Source of the DNA: Lepidodermella squamata | Lineage: Eukaryota > Gastrotricha | Direction of reading: 5' to 3' | DNA: 64,000 bases | Assembly (NCBI GenBank): GCA_047495785.1 | Contig: JBLDXI010000015.1 | Span: 3,100,001 to 3,164,000 of the forward strand | In this document: positions 20,644 through 32,704 of the stretch, one piece after another | Numbering within the stretch: the stretch's first letter is position 1 | Layout of the letters: each line of letters starts with the position of its first letter | Notes under the pieces: model-generated | What the model was told of the DNA's origin: nothing | The model's database searches: none | Seen by the model: the letters and a program-made list of their open reading frames with translations, nothing else | Position numbers and translations under genes: made by a program

Positions 20644-23109
20644 TCAATTTGCCTTGTACTGTGAGTGCCTTTTGGTCTCATAAACGCTTTGAGGTGTGAA
20701 GTTCAACTCAAAGGCATCAACGTCTAGTGATTTGTCGACTTTTGGCCATCGGCGAGAAGCAACTGGGTAGAAATAGATAGCAAAGTTCGACAAAGCGAAA
20801 GTTGCCAAGCCGATGGACAGAATTCCTGTCTGAAGGATGAAATTCGAGCTTGGTACGATGAAAACCATGAATACAACTCCGATGAAGATCGTGATGCTAC
20901 TTAAAGCCACAAGCCGGCTGGTTTGCAGCTCAAGTCGGTGACTATGAGGTATGACTTTGCTCAAGTTCCTCGCTTCATATGCGAAGTAAGCAGCAACGAC
21001 GAGGATGAATGCGTTAACTCCTATTAGGCTGCCTATCCATTGAATTTGATTATTAGAGTCGCAGTAGAAGAAAAATGTTCGATAATATTGATCCTCAGCA
21101 TAGTCGTAGCCTATGTCTGAATACCAAATATTAGCTTGATATGTTGTCGATTTTTGTCCTATCCAAAGGGCAAGTATCACCGAGGTCAAAATTGCTACTA
21201 TTAGCACACAGTGTCGCAATATGAGTGGGGTTTTCTCACGTTTAACTGACACATAAGTCAGCGTTCGTCGCAATCTCACGACCGAAGAGGCCGATGTAAA
21301 CTTGCTGAGCCGAATTAACAAGGCAATCTTCAAACATGTTATAGAGTTGATCATGCACAGACCAAACACTGACAAAATCACCCTAGCGTTGCATATCGAC
21401 GTCTGTGATGGTTCGACAATGAACAAAATCGCACTTGCATTGGTGGCTATGCAACTTAGAGCCAGTAACGATCCTGTTGATAAGTCGAAATGAACTTTAG
21501 AGTCGTGATTCCGCTTCGAAAAAGCAACGAGCAGCGTCACAACTATGTAAATAATTGATATGGAAACGATGCTGCAAACTACCCAAAACAAATATACTGG
21601 AATGCCCTCCTTAATGCCGAAAACAGTCGATAGGTCTTTAGGTGGCTGGCCTGTTCTAGTAAGCCAAACAGGGCTCTGCCGTTTCAAAACCTTGTAGTAT
21701 GATAAATTCATAAAATCAGTTGAATTTTCGGGTAGCTGTGAGACAATTTTGTATAGGAGAATCGGAGTCCGATTTTGATTGAACTGAACGACCCATGAAT
21801 CCTCCGTATCAACCTCGCGACGTATTGAGTAGGAGATTCTTCCAACTCTGAGGCCATCAACGTTTAGTTTAGCCGCCTCAATAATGACGCTGCGGTATAG
21901 ATCGGCTTGGAACTGGCCAAAGTCTGAAAGTGATTTGTTGAAACGCTGTTTTGTAATCCTTTCTGCGTTGTGAAGGGTCATGAATGCGGCAAGGGCAGTA
22001 TCGTGGTAGAGGTATCTTTGCTCGTAATCGCCTATTTTAGAATTTTGAAGCTCCTCCCTCAGAGCTGCATCGAAATAGGAGGCGTTGTACCCAAGGGTCG
22101 TCACGCCATAATCCTCAAAGGCACCTTGGAATGATCCGACGAAGAATGTAATTTTAAACACTTCATAGACCATATCTGTACTACATCCGGGTGGTGGATA
22201 GAACAGAGAATTGACCGGCGAAACGTAGCAGAAAAACGTGGCGATAATCACGTAATTCGGAGCTGTTATTCCCGCTTTGAAAGCATTACAGAAGAACTGG
22301 AAACATAGCACGTAATTGGTGTTTGTGAAAATAATGATTCGGCTTTGAGAGCTTTTGATCGATGCAACGACATCCATGCTGAAATCATACTCTCGGGAAA
22401 AGTACACGACTTGAAACCCAGATTCAATAGCTTTTCTATACATCATTTGGGTCCAAAGCACATCATTGGGTGTTCCAGCGAATCCGATAATACCAACCTG
22501 CATAGAGTCTTGAATGGAAATGAGATATAGAAATGCACACTTTATACTCACCTGTTTCCATGCTTTTTGATCCGACTTGAGGAAGAGCAATATCGGAATT
22601 ACAGTGTTAGATAAAGGTGCTCGAACGCGGAACACATTGCTATACAATTTTTTGTTAGAGACAAGAATGTCGCCATGGCAGTTCGGGGAAAATACAGCAA
22701 TATTGTACTGGCGGAGAATAGGTGTGACAGTGTTACATGAACCGCTAGGTCCGATAGCTAAAGGTGACATCACAGTCGCGGAGTCGTTCAGCAGCTTCAA
22801 GGTAGTAGGATCAAACCGGTTGTAAAATTGAACAGCAGCTCGAGGGGTGGCTATGTACAATCTAGCCTCGTCTGCTACGGCTACTTCAATTTGATGTTCC
22901 GGTAAAATGTCGCGTCTTGCGTTTATGACGCGGGCAACCAAACGAACGGATGTTTCAGCAACTTTGCCGTCAGAAGGCTCTGACCCTGTTTTCGCAATGT
23001 AGGTCAACACTAGCAGTTTGTTAGGCTTAGAAACTGGCTCCATTCCAGCTGTTAGGTAGCGGCAAAATTCTATAGCAATAAAGACAAGTCTCACGCTCAA
23101 GTCTAACAT
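20644..23109 (-). CDS. Class C GPCR-like receptor, subfamily B copy 1
   Basis: The first ATG is at 23109 (an upstream TTG frame to 23127 is ignored). One 54-bp intron (22498-22551, GTGAGT...ATGCAG, phase 0) is a multiple of three without a stop, so it can be mistaken for an 18-residue insert. The spliced product is 803 residues. It has a hydrophobic lead, then the B signature MEPVSKPNKLLVL..TGSEPSDGKV, an ANF-type domain (GPSGSC, FSPNCHGD, GFAGTPND), the pre-TM motif TRTGQPPKDLS and seven helices, and ends in a cytoplasmic tail of about 50 residues. It shares the plan of subfamily A but differs along its whole length. The intron falls just before the conserved VGI.GFAGTPND strand. Confidence 0.85.
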   Translation of the reverse strand: MLDLSVRLVFIAIEFCRYLTAGMEPVSKPNKLLVLTYIAKTGSEPSDGKVAETSVRLVARVINARRDILPEHQIEVAVADEARLYIATPRAAVQFYNRFDPTTLKLLNDSATVMSPLAIGPSGSCNTVTPILRQYNIAVFSPNCHGDILVSNKKLYSNVFRVRAPLSNTVIPILLFLKSDQKAWKQVSIKCAFLYLISIQDSMQVGIIGFAGTPNDVLWTQMMYRKAIESGFQVVYFSREYDFSMDVVASIKSSQSRIIIFTNTNYVLCFQFFCNAFKAGITAPNYVIIATFFCYVSPVNSLFYPPPGCSTDMVYEVFKITFFVGSFQGAFEDYGVTTLGYNASYFDAALREELQNSKIGDYEQRYLYHDTALAAFMTLHNAERITKQRFNKSLSDFGQFQADLYRSVIIEAAKLNVDGLRVGRISYSIRREVDTEDSWVVQFNQNRTPILLYKIVSQLPENSTDFMNLSYYKVLKRQSPVWLTRTGQPPKDLSTVFGIKEGIPVYLFWVVCSIVSISIIYIVVTLLVAFSKRNHDSKVHFDLSTGSLLALSCIATNASAILFIVEPSQTSICNARVILSVFGLCMINSITCLKIALLIRLSKFTSASSVVRLRRTLTYVSVKREKTPLILRHCVLIVAILTSVILALWIGQKSTTYQANIWYSDIGYDYAEDQYYRTFFFYCDSNNQIQWIGSLIGVNAFILVVAAYFAYEARNLSKVIPHSHRLELQTSRLVALSSITIFIGVVFMVFIVPSSNFILQTGILSIGLATFALSNFAIYFYPVASRRWPKVDKSLDVDAFELNFTPQSVYETKRHSQYKAN

Positions 23110-23349
23110 TTCGAAGCGGGTACACAATCTGACATTAGCTTAGCTTTGAACTGAATAATGCTTATCGATCTAAGAATATAAATTAGCCTGCTTTTATTAC
23201 GCTTTGACAATTCTTATGATTCATCGTATCGACGCCTCGATCTGATATGATAAGTGATAAACAATCTTGACAATTTTAGATGCTTTGGAGTTAATAAGCG
23301 TATGCCCACTACGCATCCTTAGGACATATTATTTTATTAGGAGTTTCAT

Positions 23350-26194
23350 CTAGGGACAAATGGCCCAATGAATTTCTTTGAACTCAACTGAATTCGCGTC
23401 ATCCAATAAGTTGAAGACAACAATGCGCAGCCAGCGCTCGTTTTTTCCAACAAGCTGAGCAGTGTTTTTCTCCGTGATTCCTTTTGGCTCAGTAACAAGG
23501 ATTATCGCTCTTTTCATACACCAATCATTCGCTTGCTGATCATCAATGCAAAGCGGCTTGATCAGCATTGTTTGGAAAATGCTCATCACAGGCGCAGTTA
23601 ATAAATCATCTGGGAGAACAATAAGGCAAGGAGTGACAACTCTGCAATACGTTTCCACCCGGTGAAGTTCTGGCGTAGAATCTTCCATTTCGACCATTTT
23701 CTTCGAAACCAAATAGCACCACTTTAGTGATATTTTAGAGGCTTGACAAATGGTTGGCAGCTTTTCCGATATTTGCTTACATTTATCGGTGTACCAATTG
23801 AGCTCCGCAATCTTCCATTTTACAGGAGGAGCTAAATCTCTGGGATATTCATGCCACAGTAAAGAGCCGAGCTCCCCTTTGTGGAGTGCGCGTGGCACGT
23901 TGAATGGTGCTTCAAGGTAAGGGTACAAGTCATCGAGTTGGAAACCATCATTTTGCTGCAATGCAAGTTTCAAGCCTGCGAGTATCGCCTGGTTATTACG
24001 CTTGTAGTTGTAACAAACGACCTTGGGGTGATGATGTAAATCCCTGCTCAAATCGTGGCGTTTGCATTTTCGCTCTTCAGCTGCTTTCAAAACATCGGCA
24101 ATAGCAGGGCTTGGCAAATTGGGGACATCGTTTTCAAGCTCGAAGCGCAACGTGTAAGGACGGAAATACTTATGAGCACCTGTAGCAAGATTCCGACTCG
24201 TTATTTCCAATACTTCTTGAAATTCATCGCACTGTATGACGTTCTCTCCGGCATAGCTCACGATCTCTCGAACTGCTTTCAAGGCCTCCGAATAGGGACG
24301 GTGAAGTTGCACTGAAAAGCTAGCATCTATTACTAAGTCGCCATCGAGCGGCCGGAATAAATGAATTGTTATCGAGGCATATCGAACACCAGGCTGGGTT
24401 ACACCTAGCAGGATCCCGTATTTCTCTTCAACATCCTCGGGTGGGAAAATTATTTGCTTCCCCTCGACTGAAGATATTTTCACAGAGTAGTCGAACCGCG
24501 GCGACGAAAACAGCGCTATATCGCACCAACCATGACTTGCCGTCTCATTCCCCACTTTTCTGAAAACAGAAACGTTTTCTCCCTTCCAAATTTCAACCTA
24601 TGCCAACATGAAAAGCTTTTGAGAAATCAAACATAATAAGAATGAGCTTGCCTTATTGGAGCTGTTTCTTAGTAAGGGCTTTGATTCAAGAACCAAATGA
24701 GATGGCGAATTATTTAGCCTTTGAAAACCTTTTATTACCACACCCCAACTGGCATAGATTGCCTTTCCATCGTGTAGTGAAATGCAGCGAACCCAGCAAT
24801 AACACTATGGGGATCCATTTTCCTTTATATGCTTCGGGGCAGCCGTAGTTCTGACAATAATCATTTCCTTTGGCTCATCGTATCGCAATTTCGTGCGATC
24901 AAGTAGAACTTGAGTTCGAATCGACCTTATTGTACCGCTTTGCTCTTCTAAGAAATTGAGCGGAAGATAGGCAACCGCCCAACTGAAATCAGTACTTTCT
25001 GTCGACCAAATCGCTATCCAGACTGGCTCAACGTCAACGTAAGTCTGTAATATTTCGTCATTTCGCCGCACTGCTAGCTGGTTTCGGCGGTATTTCATCA
25101 AATCGAATTTCTTCGAGGAGGCCCATCTTTGACGTTGCACCATTGTTTCTTCCAAACTAATGGCAACAGCTGCCATGTCATTCCAGCGCAGAGTGATTTC
25201 AGTATCATGGGGTTTATCAAACGGAGGCTCAAATAACACTGCCGAGCCGTGGATCCTCATTTCTTCCATACCTAGATGTCCCTCGTCCGCTGCTTCCCTA
25301 ATATCGCGAGCGTTCGCTCTACTCTTAATTTGATAATACCACATGTTGACATGCAGATTGTCTGGCAGATCATGATTGTGGCATCTTTTCCCAGGAAAAT
25401 CTGATCTTGGCCTCGCTAAACTGTGGCTTGCGAAAAGAACCCGAGCATATCTCACAGGATCGATAACAGGAAAGCGAACCGGATCGTTTACTTCTGTGAG
25501 ACCATGAGATGTTAATTCGTCTGGGCTGCTGTACCAGGTTGTTCGCTGATAGTATTTTACTTTCTTGTCGAATTTGCGAGGTATTTCAGCGGTGCCGAGC
25601 CACGTGCCGCTATTGCAATCTATCCATCCACCAATGAAAAGCTTTAATTTCCTTAAATTCCAACGCTTGGATGTTTGATTTGAATTCCAATCCAACAACG
25701 CCCTTTTCGTCGGATTGGGTTTCGGAAACTCCTCGAGAAGCCTTGAAATAAACTACCGCGCCGGATAATCGCATGATATCGGAATTGGGTTGGTATGAAT
25801 GGCGAAGTATTTGTGCGTTAGATATAACTTGGATTTCCATCGCAGCTACTGTACCCTTACTAGCAACCACTCTCAAAGCACCATCGATGACATCTGCGGC
25901 GTATTCGTTAGTAAACCTGTAGCTGTGGAGAAAGCCGGAGGCAATTTTCTATGATATTAGGGAGTTGCAAATCAAGTGTAATAAAACAAAACGAGGGTTC
26001 CTGCAAACCTGTTCGAATGAAACATTTTCGAAATTCCTAGATAAGGAGTCGGAGGCCAATATCAACTTACTAGCGAGTTCCGGCATGTACCTTCGCTCCG
26101 CAGGTGAGACCAGTTCCGTGAGCTTATTTAAAGCCATTTCAGTTTTTTCCAGATGAATCCGCAATTTTAAAAGTAAAGAGGCTTTAAGGGACAT
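23350..26194 (-). CDS. Unrecognised multi-exon protein
   Basis: I do not recognise this gene. Exon 1 (26194-26009) is helical. Its GTTTGC donor joins in phase 0 to exon 2 (25948-25730), which begins KIASGFLHSYRF. Exon 3 (from about 25665 to near 24805) is joined through a weak 64-bp intron; the alternative is a frameshift. The last long block (about 24560-23350) starts after a good TTTTCAG acceptor, but I could not settle the phase of its upstream donor. The product would be about 820 residues with no signal peptide, no membrane helix and mostly beta-type sequence rich in Trp, Asp and Pro. Parts of exon 2 and the last block look faintly alike (SGFLHSYRF / SHGWCDIALF), so an internal repeat is possible. 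It lies between receptors B1 and B2 on the same strand. Confidence 0.45.
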
Positions 26195-26330
26195 TAAGAT
26201 GGATTTTTTTAAATCATGAGTTGATTCGTGCTGGGCGTGATTGTTCCATTCATCGCATTCTTTATTACTTCTCTACATCACTGTCTACAGAAAGCAAACA
26301 CAGCGTAGGTATGTGCCTTTTCGTTCGCGT

Positions 26331-28715
26331 TTAACGATGCTTCTTCTTTACGACGGAGTAGAAAAAAATACCAAAATTTGTCGATGAAAATAGGAGCAAC
26401 CCAATCGAAACGATGCCTGATTGCAGCACAAAGTTCGAAGATGGAACAACAAAAACAGCAAGCAAAGCTCCCGCGTAGATAGTAACGCTATTAACTGCCG
26501 ATAGCTTACTCATGAGCGCTTCGACTTTGTATCTCGCTGGCAGCATTTTTAGCTGTTTCCCACCTGCGTATGCCAGAAACGCAGCAGCAATCAATAGAGC
26601 TGCATTTACAGCCAGGAAACCACCTATCCAACTCATCTCATACGGAGAGTAGCAGTAATAGTACGTGAACCGATAATAGAAATCGCTAACGCTGTCGTAA
26701 TTAACATCTGATTCAGAGATCTTGACCTGATATTGCATTGATTCGAGCCCAAGCCATACAGCAAGAATTGCGGACGTAATTAGGGTGACAATCATTACGC
26801 ACCAGGTAATGATCACAGGATTGCGGTCTGCTTGCGCCAATTCGCTCTTGAAATATCTCCGACCTAATTTAACGAATGGCGTGATGATTGAAGCCTTGGT
26901 GAGCCTAATCAACAGTGTTATCTTGAGGAAGATTACTAAGCTCATTAGGGTGATGCTTAAAATTGCGGTAGACGTCCGAACTACACAAATCGATGCATCC
27001 ACGGGTTCTAATATAACTATCAGTGACCCAACCTGAGCGATAAGACATCCGATAGCGATGAAAATCTTGCTAGGAGAGTCGTGGTGGACTTCGACATGAA
27101 ATTGCCGCCTAGCAAAAATTATGGCAAACAGGACGCACTCGACGATAATAGCAGATGATGTCGACATAATGACAAACCAAAACAAAGCTTCAGGAATTTC
27201 GAGCTTGATGTTGAGAATATTCGATAAATCTCTAGTTGGTTGGCCAGTTCGAGTCATCCAAATAGGATCTTGTCTTTTGATCATTATGTAGTTTGTGACG
27301 TTTAAGTAATCCGTTGAGTTCAGCATTTGGGGCTGAAAGACAATTTTGAATACAACTCTTGGGGTCCGATTTCGACCGACCAGTTGAACGACCCACATGT
27401 CCTCATAGTCGAATTCTCGACGACTTGAATACTTGATTCCACCGTTTCGAAGGCCGTTCACTTCTAGTCTGGAACTTGCATCCATGACACTTTTGAAGAC
27501 ATCCTCTCGAACTTCACCATAATTCGCCAGAGACTTGTTAAATCGAGCCAATAAAAGTCGTTCGGCGTTATGAAGTGACAGAAATGCAGATAGAGCTGTG
27601 TCATGGTAGAGAAGCCTTTGGTCGTAATCAGCGAAACTGTTATTACCGATGTCATCTCGCAATGCTTTCTCGAAAAAAGCTAAATTATAGCCGAGAGATG
27701 TCATTCCAACTTCCTCCATGTTACTTTGGAATGATCCGGCGAAAAATGTTATCTTCAGGGTCTCTAGTAACATGTCAAAAGTGCATCCAGGTACTAAAGG
27801 AAACTGAGAATTTAGCGGTGAAACGTAGCCGTAAAATGTACTCAGGATAACGTAATTCGGAGCTCGAATGCCAGCTCTGTAAGCGTTACAGAGAAATTGA
27901 ATGCAAAGGGAATAAACCACGTTAGTGAAAACTATAACTCGAGCTGTACTGTTTCTCAAAGCCAGCAAGGCATCCACGGTGAAATCATACTCTCTTGAGA
28001 AATATACGACCTCGAGACCTGATTTGACAATTTCTCTATGCATCGATTGCGCTAAAAGCACGTCATTGGGTGTTCCAGCGAACCCGAGGATTCCAACCTT
28101 TATAACAATAGAAAGATTTAGTTAGCTACTTCTGATATTTAATCAATGAATTTCAACCTGTTTCCACCCGATCGTTTCGTGGGTAATAAATAGAAGGAAA
28201 GCGACAATCTGGGTTGACAAAGGATTCCGAATTCGGAACACATTCCCATATAGATTCTTGTTTAAAATAAACAAATCTCCATGACAGTTTGGCGAGAAAG
28301 TTACCATGTAGTATTGGCGCAGGATAGGAGCTGCAAAATTGCACGACTGCGCCGGTCCAATAGCAATCGGAGACATAATGGTTCGCGAGTCATTCGCAAG
28401 TCTCATGCTTATTGGATTGAAACGGTCGTAGAACTGAACGGCACCCCGCGGGGAAGCACCCGCTAATCTCGATTCATCGACAACAGCTATTTCCAGCTGG
28501 TGGTCAGGCAAAATGTCTCGTCTTGCGTTCACTATCTTGGCAACAAGACGAATTGAAGCCTCAGTAACTCTTCCATCTGATGGTTCACTACCAGTTTTTG
28601 CCATAAAGGACAATACTAACAGTTTATTTGGTTTTGAAACAGGCTCCAAAGATATGGTTTCACACAACACGAGGAGAAAGCCCTGAAGAAATAGTTTGCC
28701 CAGCATGCTTAACAT
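26331..28715 (-). CDS. Class C GPCR-like receptor, subfamily B copy 2
   Basis: The two exons, 28715-28158 and 28097-26331, are split by a 60-bp phase-0 intron at the same site as in the other B genes (GWKQ / VGILGFAG). The product is 774 residues. It has a signal peptide (LFLQGFLLVLCETIS), then LEPVSKPNKLLVL and TGSEPSDGRV, an ANF-type domain, the pre-TM motif TRTGQPTRDLSNI and seven helices, ending abruptly in KKKHR. The C-terminal tail is very short, unlike copy B1. Part of the TM4-TM5 coding region is almost identical to copy B3 (see findings). Confidence 0.85.
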
Positions 28716-28891
28716 AGGTATGTTAAATGAAAGGCGCTCATCTTTTGGAACCTCAAAACACGCAACTCGAATTAATTAGCCATATTGAAATTTTATGGAT
28801 AGAAGTTATGTACATCATTAATTATTAACGAATAATCTAGGATCTAGACTTTTCACCAGATCAAAAATCAGCGACAATACTTATGCGAACA

Positions 28892-31261
28892 CTAGCGTTT
28901 GGAAATTCTGCTTCTCCTTACATCCGGCTGTGAATCTGTGTGAACTCGGCGTGTTGGCCATCGATTAGTCCATAGGGGGAAGAATATTATCATGCTCGTA
29001 GAAACGGAGTAAAGTACAGAGCCGATTGCAGCTGTTAAGATTTGACTTCGCTCATTTCCTCCGAACATATAAGTAATGAAGAGAACAAGAAAATAAAGAG
29101 TCGCGGAGTTGATTGTCGCAAGCCTAATTAGTTTGGATTCGTAATTGAAGAAATAGGGTATGTTTAGCTCTCTGCGAATAACGAAGGCGTAGAAGCAAGC
29201 AAGTAGCAGAAGTATTGTGTTAGCAACGATGAACGCTGCAAGCCAGTAGTTCCAATTTTGAGATATGCATGCTGAAGTCAGAGTGTCAAAGTACGATCCA
29301 GATACTTCATCGAAAACTGGCTGTGATACATGCCGAGTTACCATGAAAGGATCAGTAAATATCCACGCAAAGGAAGCCAAAAAAGAAATTACGCTTATCG
29401 ACGCTGCTACGATTGTTTGCCGCCTTGAAAGGCCAGACAGAGCTTTCGAAAACTCTGCATCGTTAAACTTTTTATTTTTTGAATTGGCTGAGCTGATTGT
29501 GTTCTCCTTACTTCTTTTGGCTTTCCGACTCAATTCCGCTTCTTTGACCCAGTTCCATAGGCCATAGAGGGAGTTCAAGCGAGAAGAGAAGAATGCCGAG
29601 GAAAAGGTGAAACCAATTGAAATGAGCAGGGGGCGAATAACGCATAGAGCATCTTCGAAATAAGTCTTCTCTAATGCGATAATGATTACACCAACATTCA
29701 GGAAAATGCAGCTTAAAATGATTAAACAATTCGTAGGCAAATGATCGAAGAAGACGGAGTCTTGCTTGCGGCGAAATCGTAATAGAAATGTGGAAATTTG
29801 GGCTGCTGTAACTGCTGATGAAATAGTAATTATGGCAATGGCTGCTCCTTGCGGGAACATGTCGATGTCATGGCGTATGGCTGATAGGTCGCGTGGAGGC
29901 GCTCCATTACTCATTGCCCAGACTATATCATTAACCTTGATAATTTGATATGTACTAATGTTCATAGCTGTCTTGAAATCGCGGCTATTACGCGTTATTT
30001 GAAACACGAACCGATTTACACCCTTCAGTGTTTGCATTATCCAAAAGTCTTCGTCATCAATTTCCAGCCGTTCCGAGTACTTCAGTCTTCCTATCCGCAC
30101 GCCAATAAAATCCAAAGCTGAAGCGGATTTATTTACCATATCTGCTACAAAGGCAGGATTATTCGAGAAGTTGCGAAGTGTCATGTTGTACTGTTTCCTG
30201 AGCACGTCTTCCGTTTTATTTAGAGTCAAAATAGCAGCCAGGGTTGCGTCGTGGCACAAATGGCGCTGGGGATAGTCGGGGACAATTTGATTCCCCAATG
30301 ATTCACTGACTTGACTCTCAAACCGCTCCAAGTCATAGCCAAGCGGGGTTGGCCCGTGGTTTTTCATAGCTCCAACCCAGCTTCCCATGAAAATAGTTAT
30401 TTTTAACTGAGCTTTCAGAATCTCACGCGTGCAGCCCGGTGGAGGGATCAGGGCAGGACTGTCAGCAATGAAGTAGAGGAAATAATTTGACAGAAAAGCG
30501 TATCTCGGCGCTCGCATTCCCAACAAATATGAAAAGCAAAGAAATTTGTGCATCAGACCCATTTGGCTGTGGGTGAAAACAAAGAACCTAGCCCCACTTT
30601 GCTTCGCTGCAGCTACAACTTCCAATGTAACATCTGGCTCACTGCCGTAGTACAGAACCGACATGCCATTATCGATCAAGACCTTTTGAACTGACTGACC
30701 GAGGGAATAATCACCTGCGTTGATCGAGTAGGTGAATACTCCTATCTGACTCCAGCCAGCGATTTGCTTGGCAAACAGAACGACCGGGATGGCTAACTTC
30801 TCGGAAGGCATCTGTACTCGATACAGGCTTGAAAAAAGATGGCGGTTTTGAAGAAGATGCGGACCGGTGCAGCCCTCTGAGAATTCGGTGAAGTGAAGCT
30901 TGCGCAGAACAAAGGCAACTTTTTGACACGCAATCGATGGCCCGACTACGACGGGAGAAACAAAGGACTTGTCATTGGTAAGTCGCTGATCTTCGAACTC
31001 ACGAAGGAAGTTGATGAAGCTAAGCGGGGCTGTCAAAGCGCTGCGACCTTCGTCCCTTACGGCTAACGTTAGGCGATAGTCAGGCAGAGTGTCGTTTCTC
31101 GCATTCACTGCGTCAACGACGACTTTGGAGGCAGCAATGCATGCTCGCCCATCCGCCGGTTCTTGACCAGTCAGCGGCATCATGCTTAACAGGGACAATT
31201 CGTACTGCTTCTGCGCAACCGTTAGCGCTAGAATGGCAGAAAAAATCGTTAGAAAATGCAT
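28892..31261 (-). CDS. Class C GPCR-like receptor, subfamily A copy 3
   Basis: This is an intronless 789-residue receptor. It has a signal peptide (FLTIFSAILALTVAQ), then the A signatures YELSLLSMMPLTGQEPADGR, SPVVVGPSIACQK, EGCTGPHLL and RIGRLKYSERLEIDDEDFW. The pre-TM motif is GAPPRDLS, followed by seven helices and a tail of about 25 residues. It lies between the B2 and B3 receptors, 176 bp from the start codon of B2, so members of A and B are interleaved rather than grouped. The conserved disulphide and binding-cleft region suggests that it is functional. Confidence 0.85.
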   Translation of the reverse strand: MHFLTIFSAILALTVAQKQYELSLLSMMPLTGQEPADGRACIAASKVVVDAVNARNDTLPDYRLTLAVRDEGRSALTAPLSFINFLREFEDQRLTNDKSFVSPVVVGPSIACQKVAFVLRKLHFTEFSEGCTGPHLLQNRHLFSSLYRVQMPSEKLAIPVVLFAKQIAGWSQIGVFTYSINAGDYSLGQSVQKVLIDNGMSVLYYGSEPDVTLEVVAAAKQSGARFFVFTHSQMGLMHKFLCFSYLLGMRAPRYAFLSNYFLYFIADSPALIPPPGCTREILKAQLKITIFMGSWVGAMKNHGPTPLGYDLERFESQVSESLGNQIVPDYPQRHLCHDATLAAILTLNKTEDVLRKQYNMTLRNFSNNPAFVADMVNKSASALDFIGVRIGRLKYSERLEIDDEDFWIMQTLKGVNRFVFQITRNSRDFKTAMNISTYQIIKVNDIVWAMSNGAPPRDLSAIRHDIDMFPQGAAIAIITISSAVTAAQISTFLLRFRRKQDSVFFDHLPTNCLIILSCIFLNVGVIIIALEKTYFEDALCVIRPLLISIGFTFSSAFFSSRLNSLYGLWNWVKEAELSRKAKRSKENTISSANSKNKKFNDAEFSKALSGLSRRQTIVAASISVISFLASFAWIFTDPFMVTRHVSQPVFDEVSGSYFDTLTSACISQNWNYWLAAFIVANTILLLLACFYAFVIRRELNIPYFFNYESKLIRLATINSATLYFLVLFITYMFGGNERSQILTAAIGSVLYSVSTSMIIFFPLWTNRWPTRRVHTDSQPDVRRSRISKR

Positions 31262-32704
31262 TTCTGAGGGAAGCTGATTTCGATTGTCTATAATGGCTTT
31301 AAGAAAGGTAATTACTAGCTTGAATTAGATTAGTGTCACTTTAAACCTAAACTTCACATCCGCCGTTCAGTAGACGAAGTCACAAGCTTCGTCAAAGTGC
31401 TCTCGATTATTGCGACAGAAACAAATAGGATATCCTGCCACTTAGGTCATATTTTACGTCTGTCCCGAACAAAAATCTCGAATAGCATTGACAAGGCATG
31501 GAAAATTTTGAACCTAGTTACGCCACTGGTGTCACGCCACGAATTGTTATTTCTGTCTGGCGCGTGCCAGCAATAGCTGCGCCAGAAACCTGATGTAATT
31601 CTGCCTACAAAAATGCCTATCTGAACACATTTAGATCATCTTCCGCTTCGGAGATCAAAAGTAGTTAGCCTTAGTCTTTAAATAAAAAGCCTTAGTTTCG
31701 TACCGTCGAACGTGTTGTTACTAAAACTTCACTTAACATCAAGCAAGTCGGGTAGTCGGTCATGATCACGAGAACCCGTCACTGTTACAATTACGTTAAA
31801 CAAAAGGAATGAAAATTACCTAATAGTGGAACGTTATGCCGCGTCTCTAGCGGTATCCAGTTGCAGTTTGATAGTAAGCAGGTATCCATTTTCGATGCCG
31901 GCAAGAGGCTTTTCCGGCTGGCCTTGAACCGCTTGCTAAAACTAAAGAGCGAAATGCCTTGAAAAACTTAAATCCAATTTTACAGTTGTTATAGCTTAAG
32001 CGCAGCAAATGGTTGTTTACTGCTAGTCACCGTGCTCGCGTAAAGGAAATTCACTTTGCTAATTTGTGCAAAATAGGTGCGGTATTCGCAAGTTCCGACT
32101 GTACTGCCTTGCTCATGCATACTTTTCAGGATCTAGGCTCTCGGAATTAGGCAAGCAGGAGGTACTCTTTACTCTTGCAGGTATCGTTAGTTCCGCCTCA
32201 ACACTCAACAAGCTTTGTGTAGAAATCGCCTTTTTGCTTGTCCTTTGAAGTTAATAAAATGCCATCCCTATGAATTTTCATGTTGACCATTCGGAGAAAT
32301 CTGCGCCAAGGGATCCGAACTTCTCTGAGAATAAGAGTTCTCTTCTACAAAATCAAGTTTAGTCAGTCCCGAATTTCCGAATAATCAATTTTTTGCAACA
32401 CATGGGGTACACGGTAAGAAAGCGTTTGAATTTGTGTCTGCGATCCTTGGAATTCAGACACACGACGTAATTTCGGGAAATAAATTAAACAAAGATAAGG
32501 TATGAATCGTGAATACCTCATAAATCTTCGCTTTGCTGCTGGAGGCCGAGTCCGAAGCGTGCGCGTTCGCGTCCGGGCATTATTTTTGATAAGATAATCT
32601 ATTTTTCGAACTGAAGATGATGATAAGAAAAAGTCGAAGTTTATGGAAAACAAACGTAAAACTACCATAATAAAAATCAATTCTGTTTTAGCGTTTAGTA
32701 TCGT
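31262..32704. other. Intergenic region
   Basis: This is 1.4 kb between receptor A3 and the 3' end of receptor B3. The minus-strand frame at 32363-32680 is low-complexity and basic, with no domain, and I do not call it. No tRNA, repeat or other gene was recognised. Confidence 0.4.

Noticed and set aside
22498-22551. An 18-residue insertion specific to receptor B1
   Set aside because: It starts with GTGAGT and ends with ATGCAG at the exact intron site of B2 and B3, so it is an intron.
32363-32680. Minus-strand frame of 105 codons
   Set aside because: It is low-complexity and basic with no homology, and lies in an intergenic region; likely chance.
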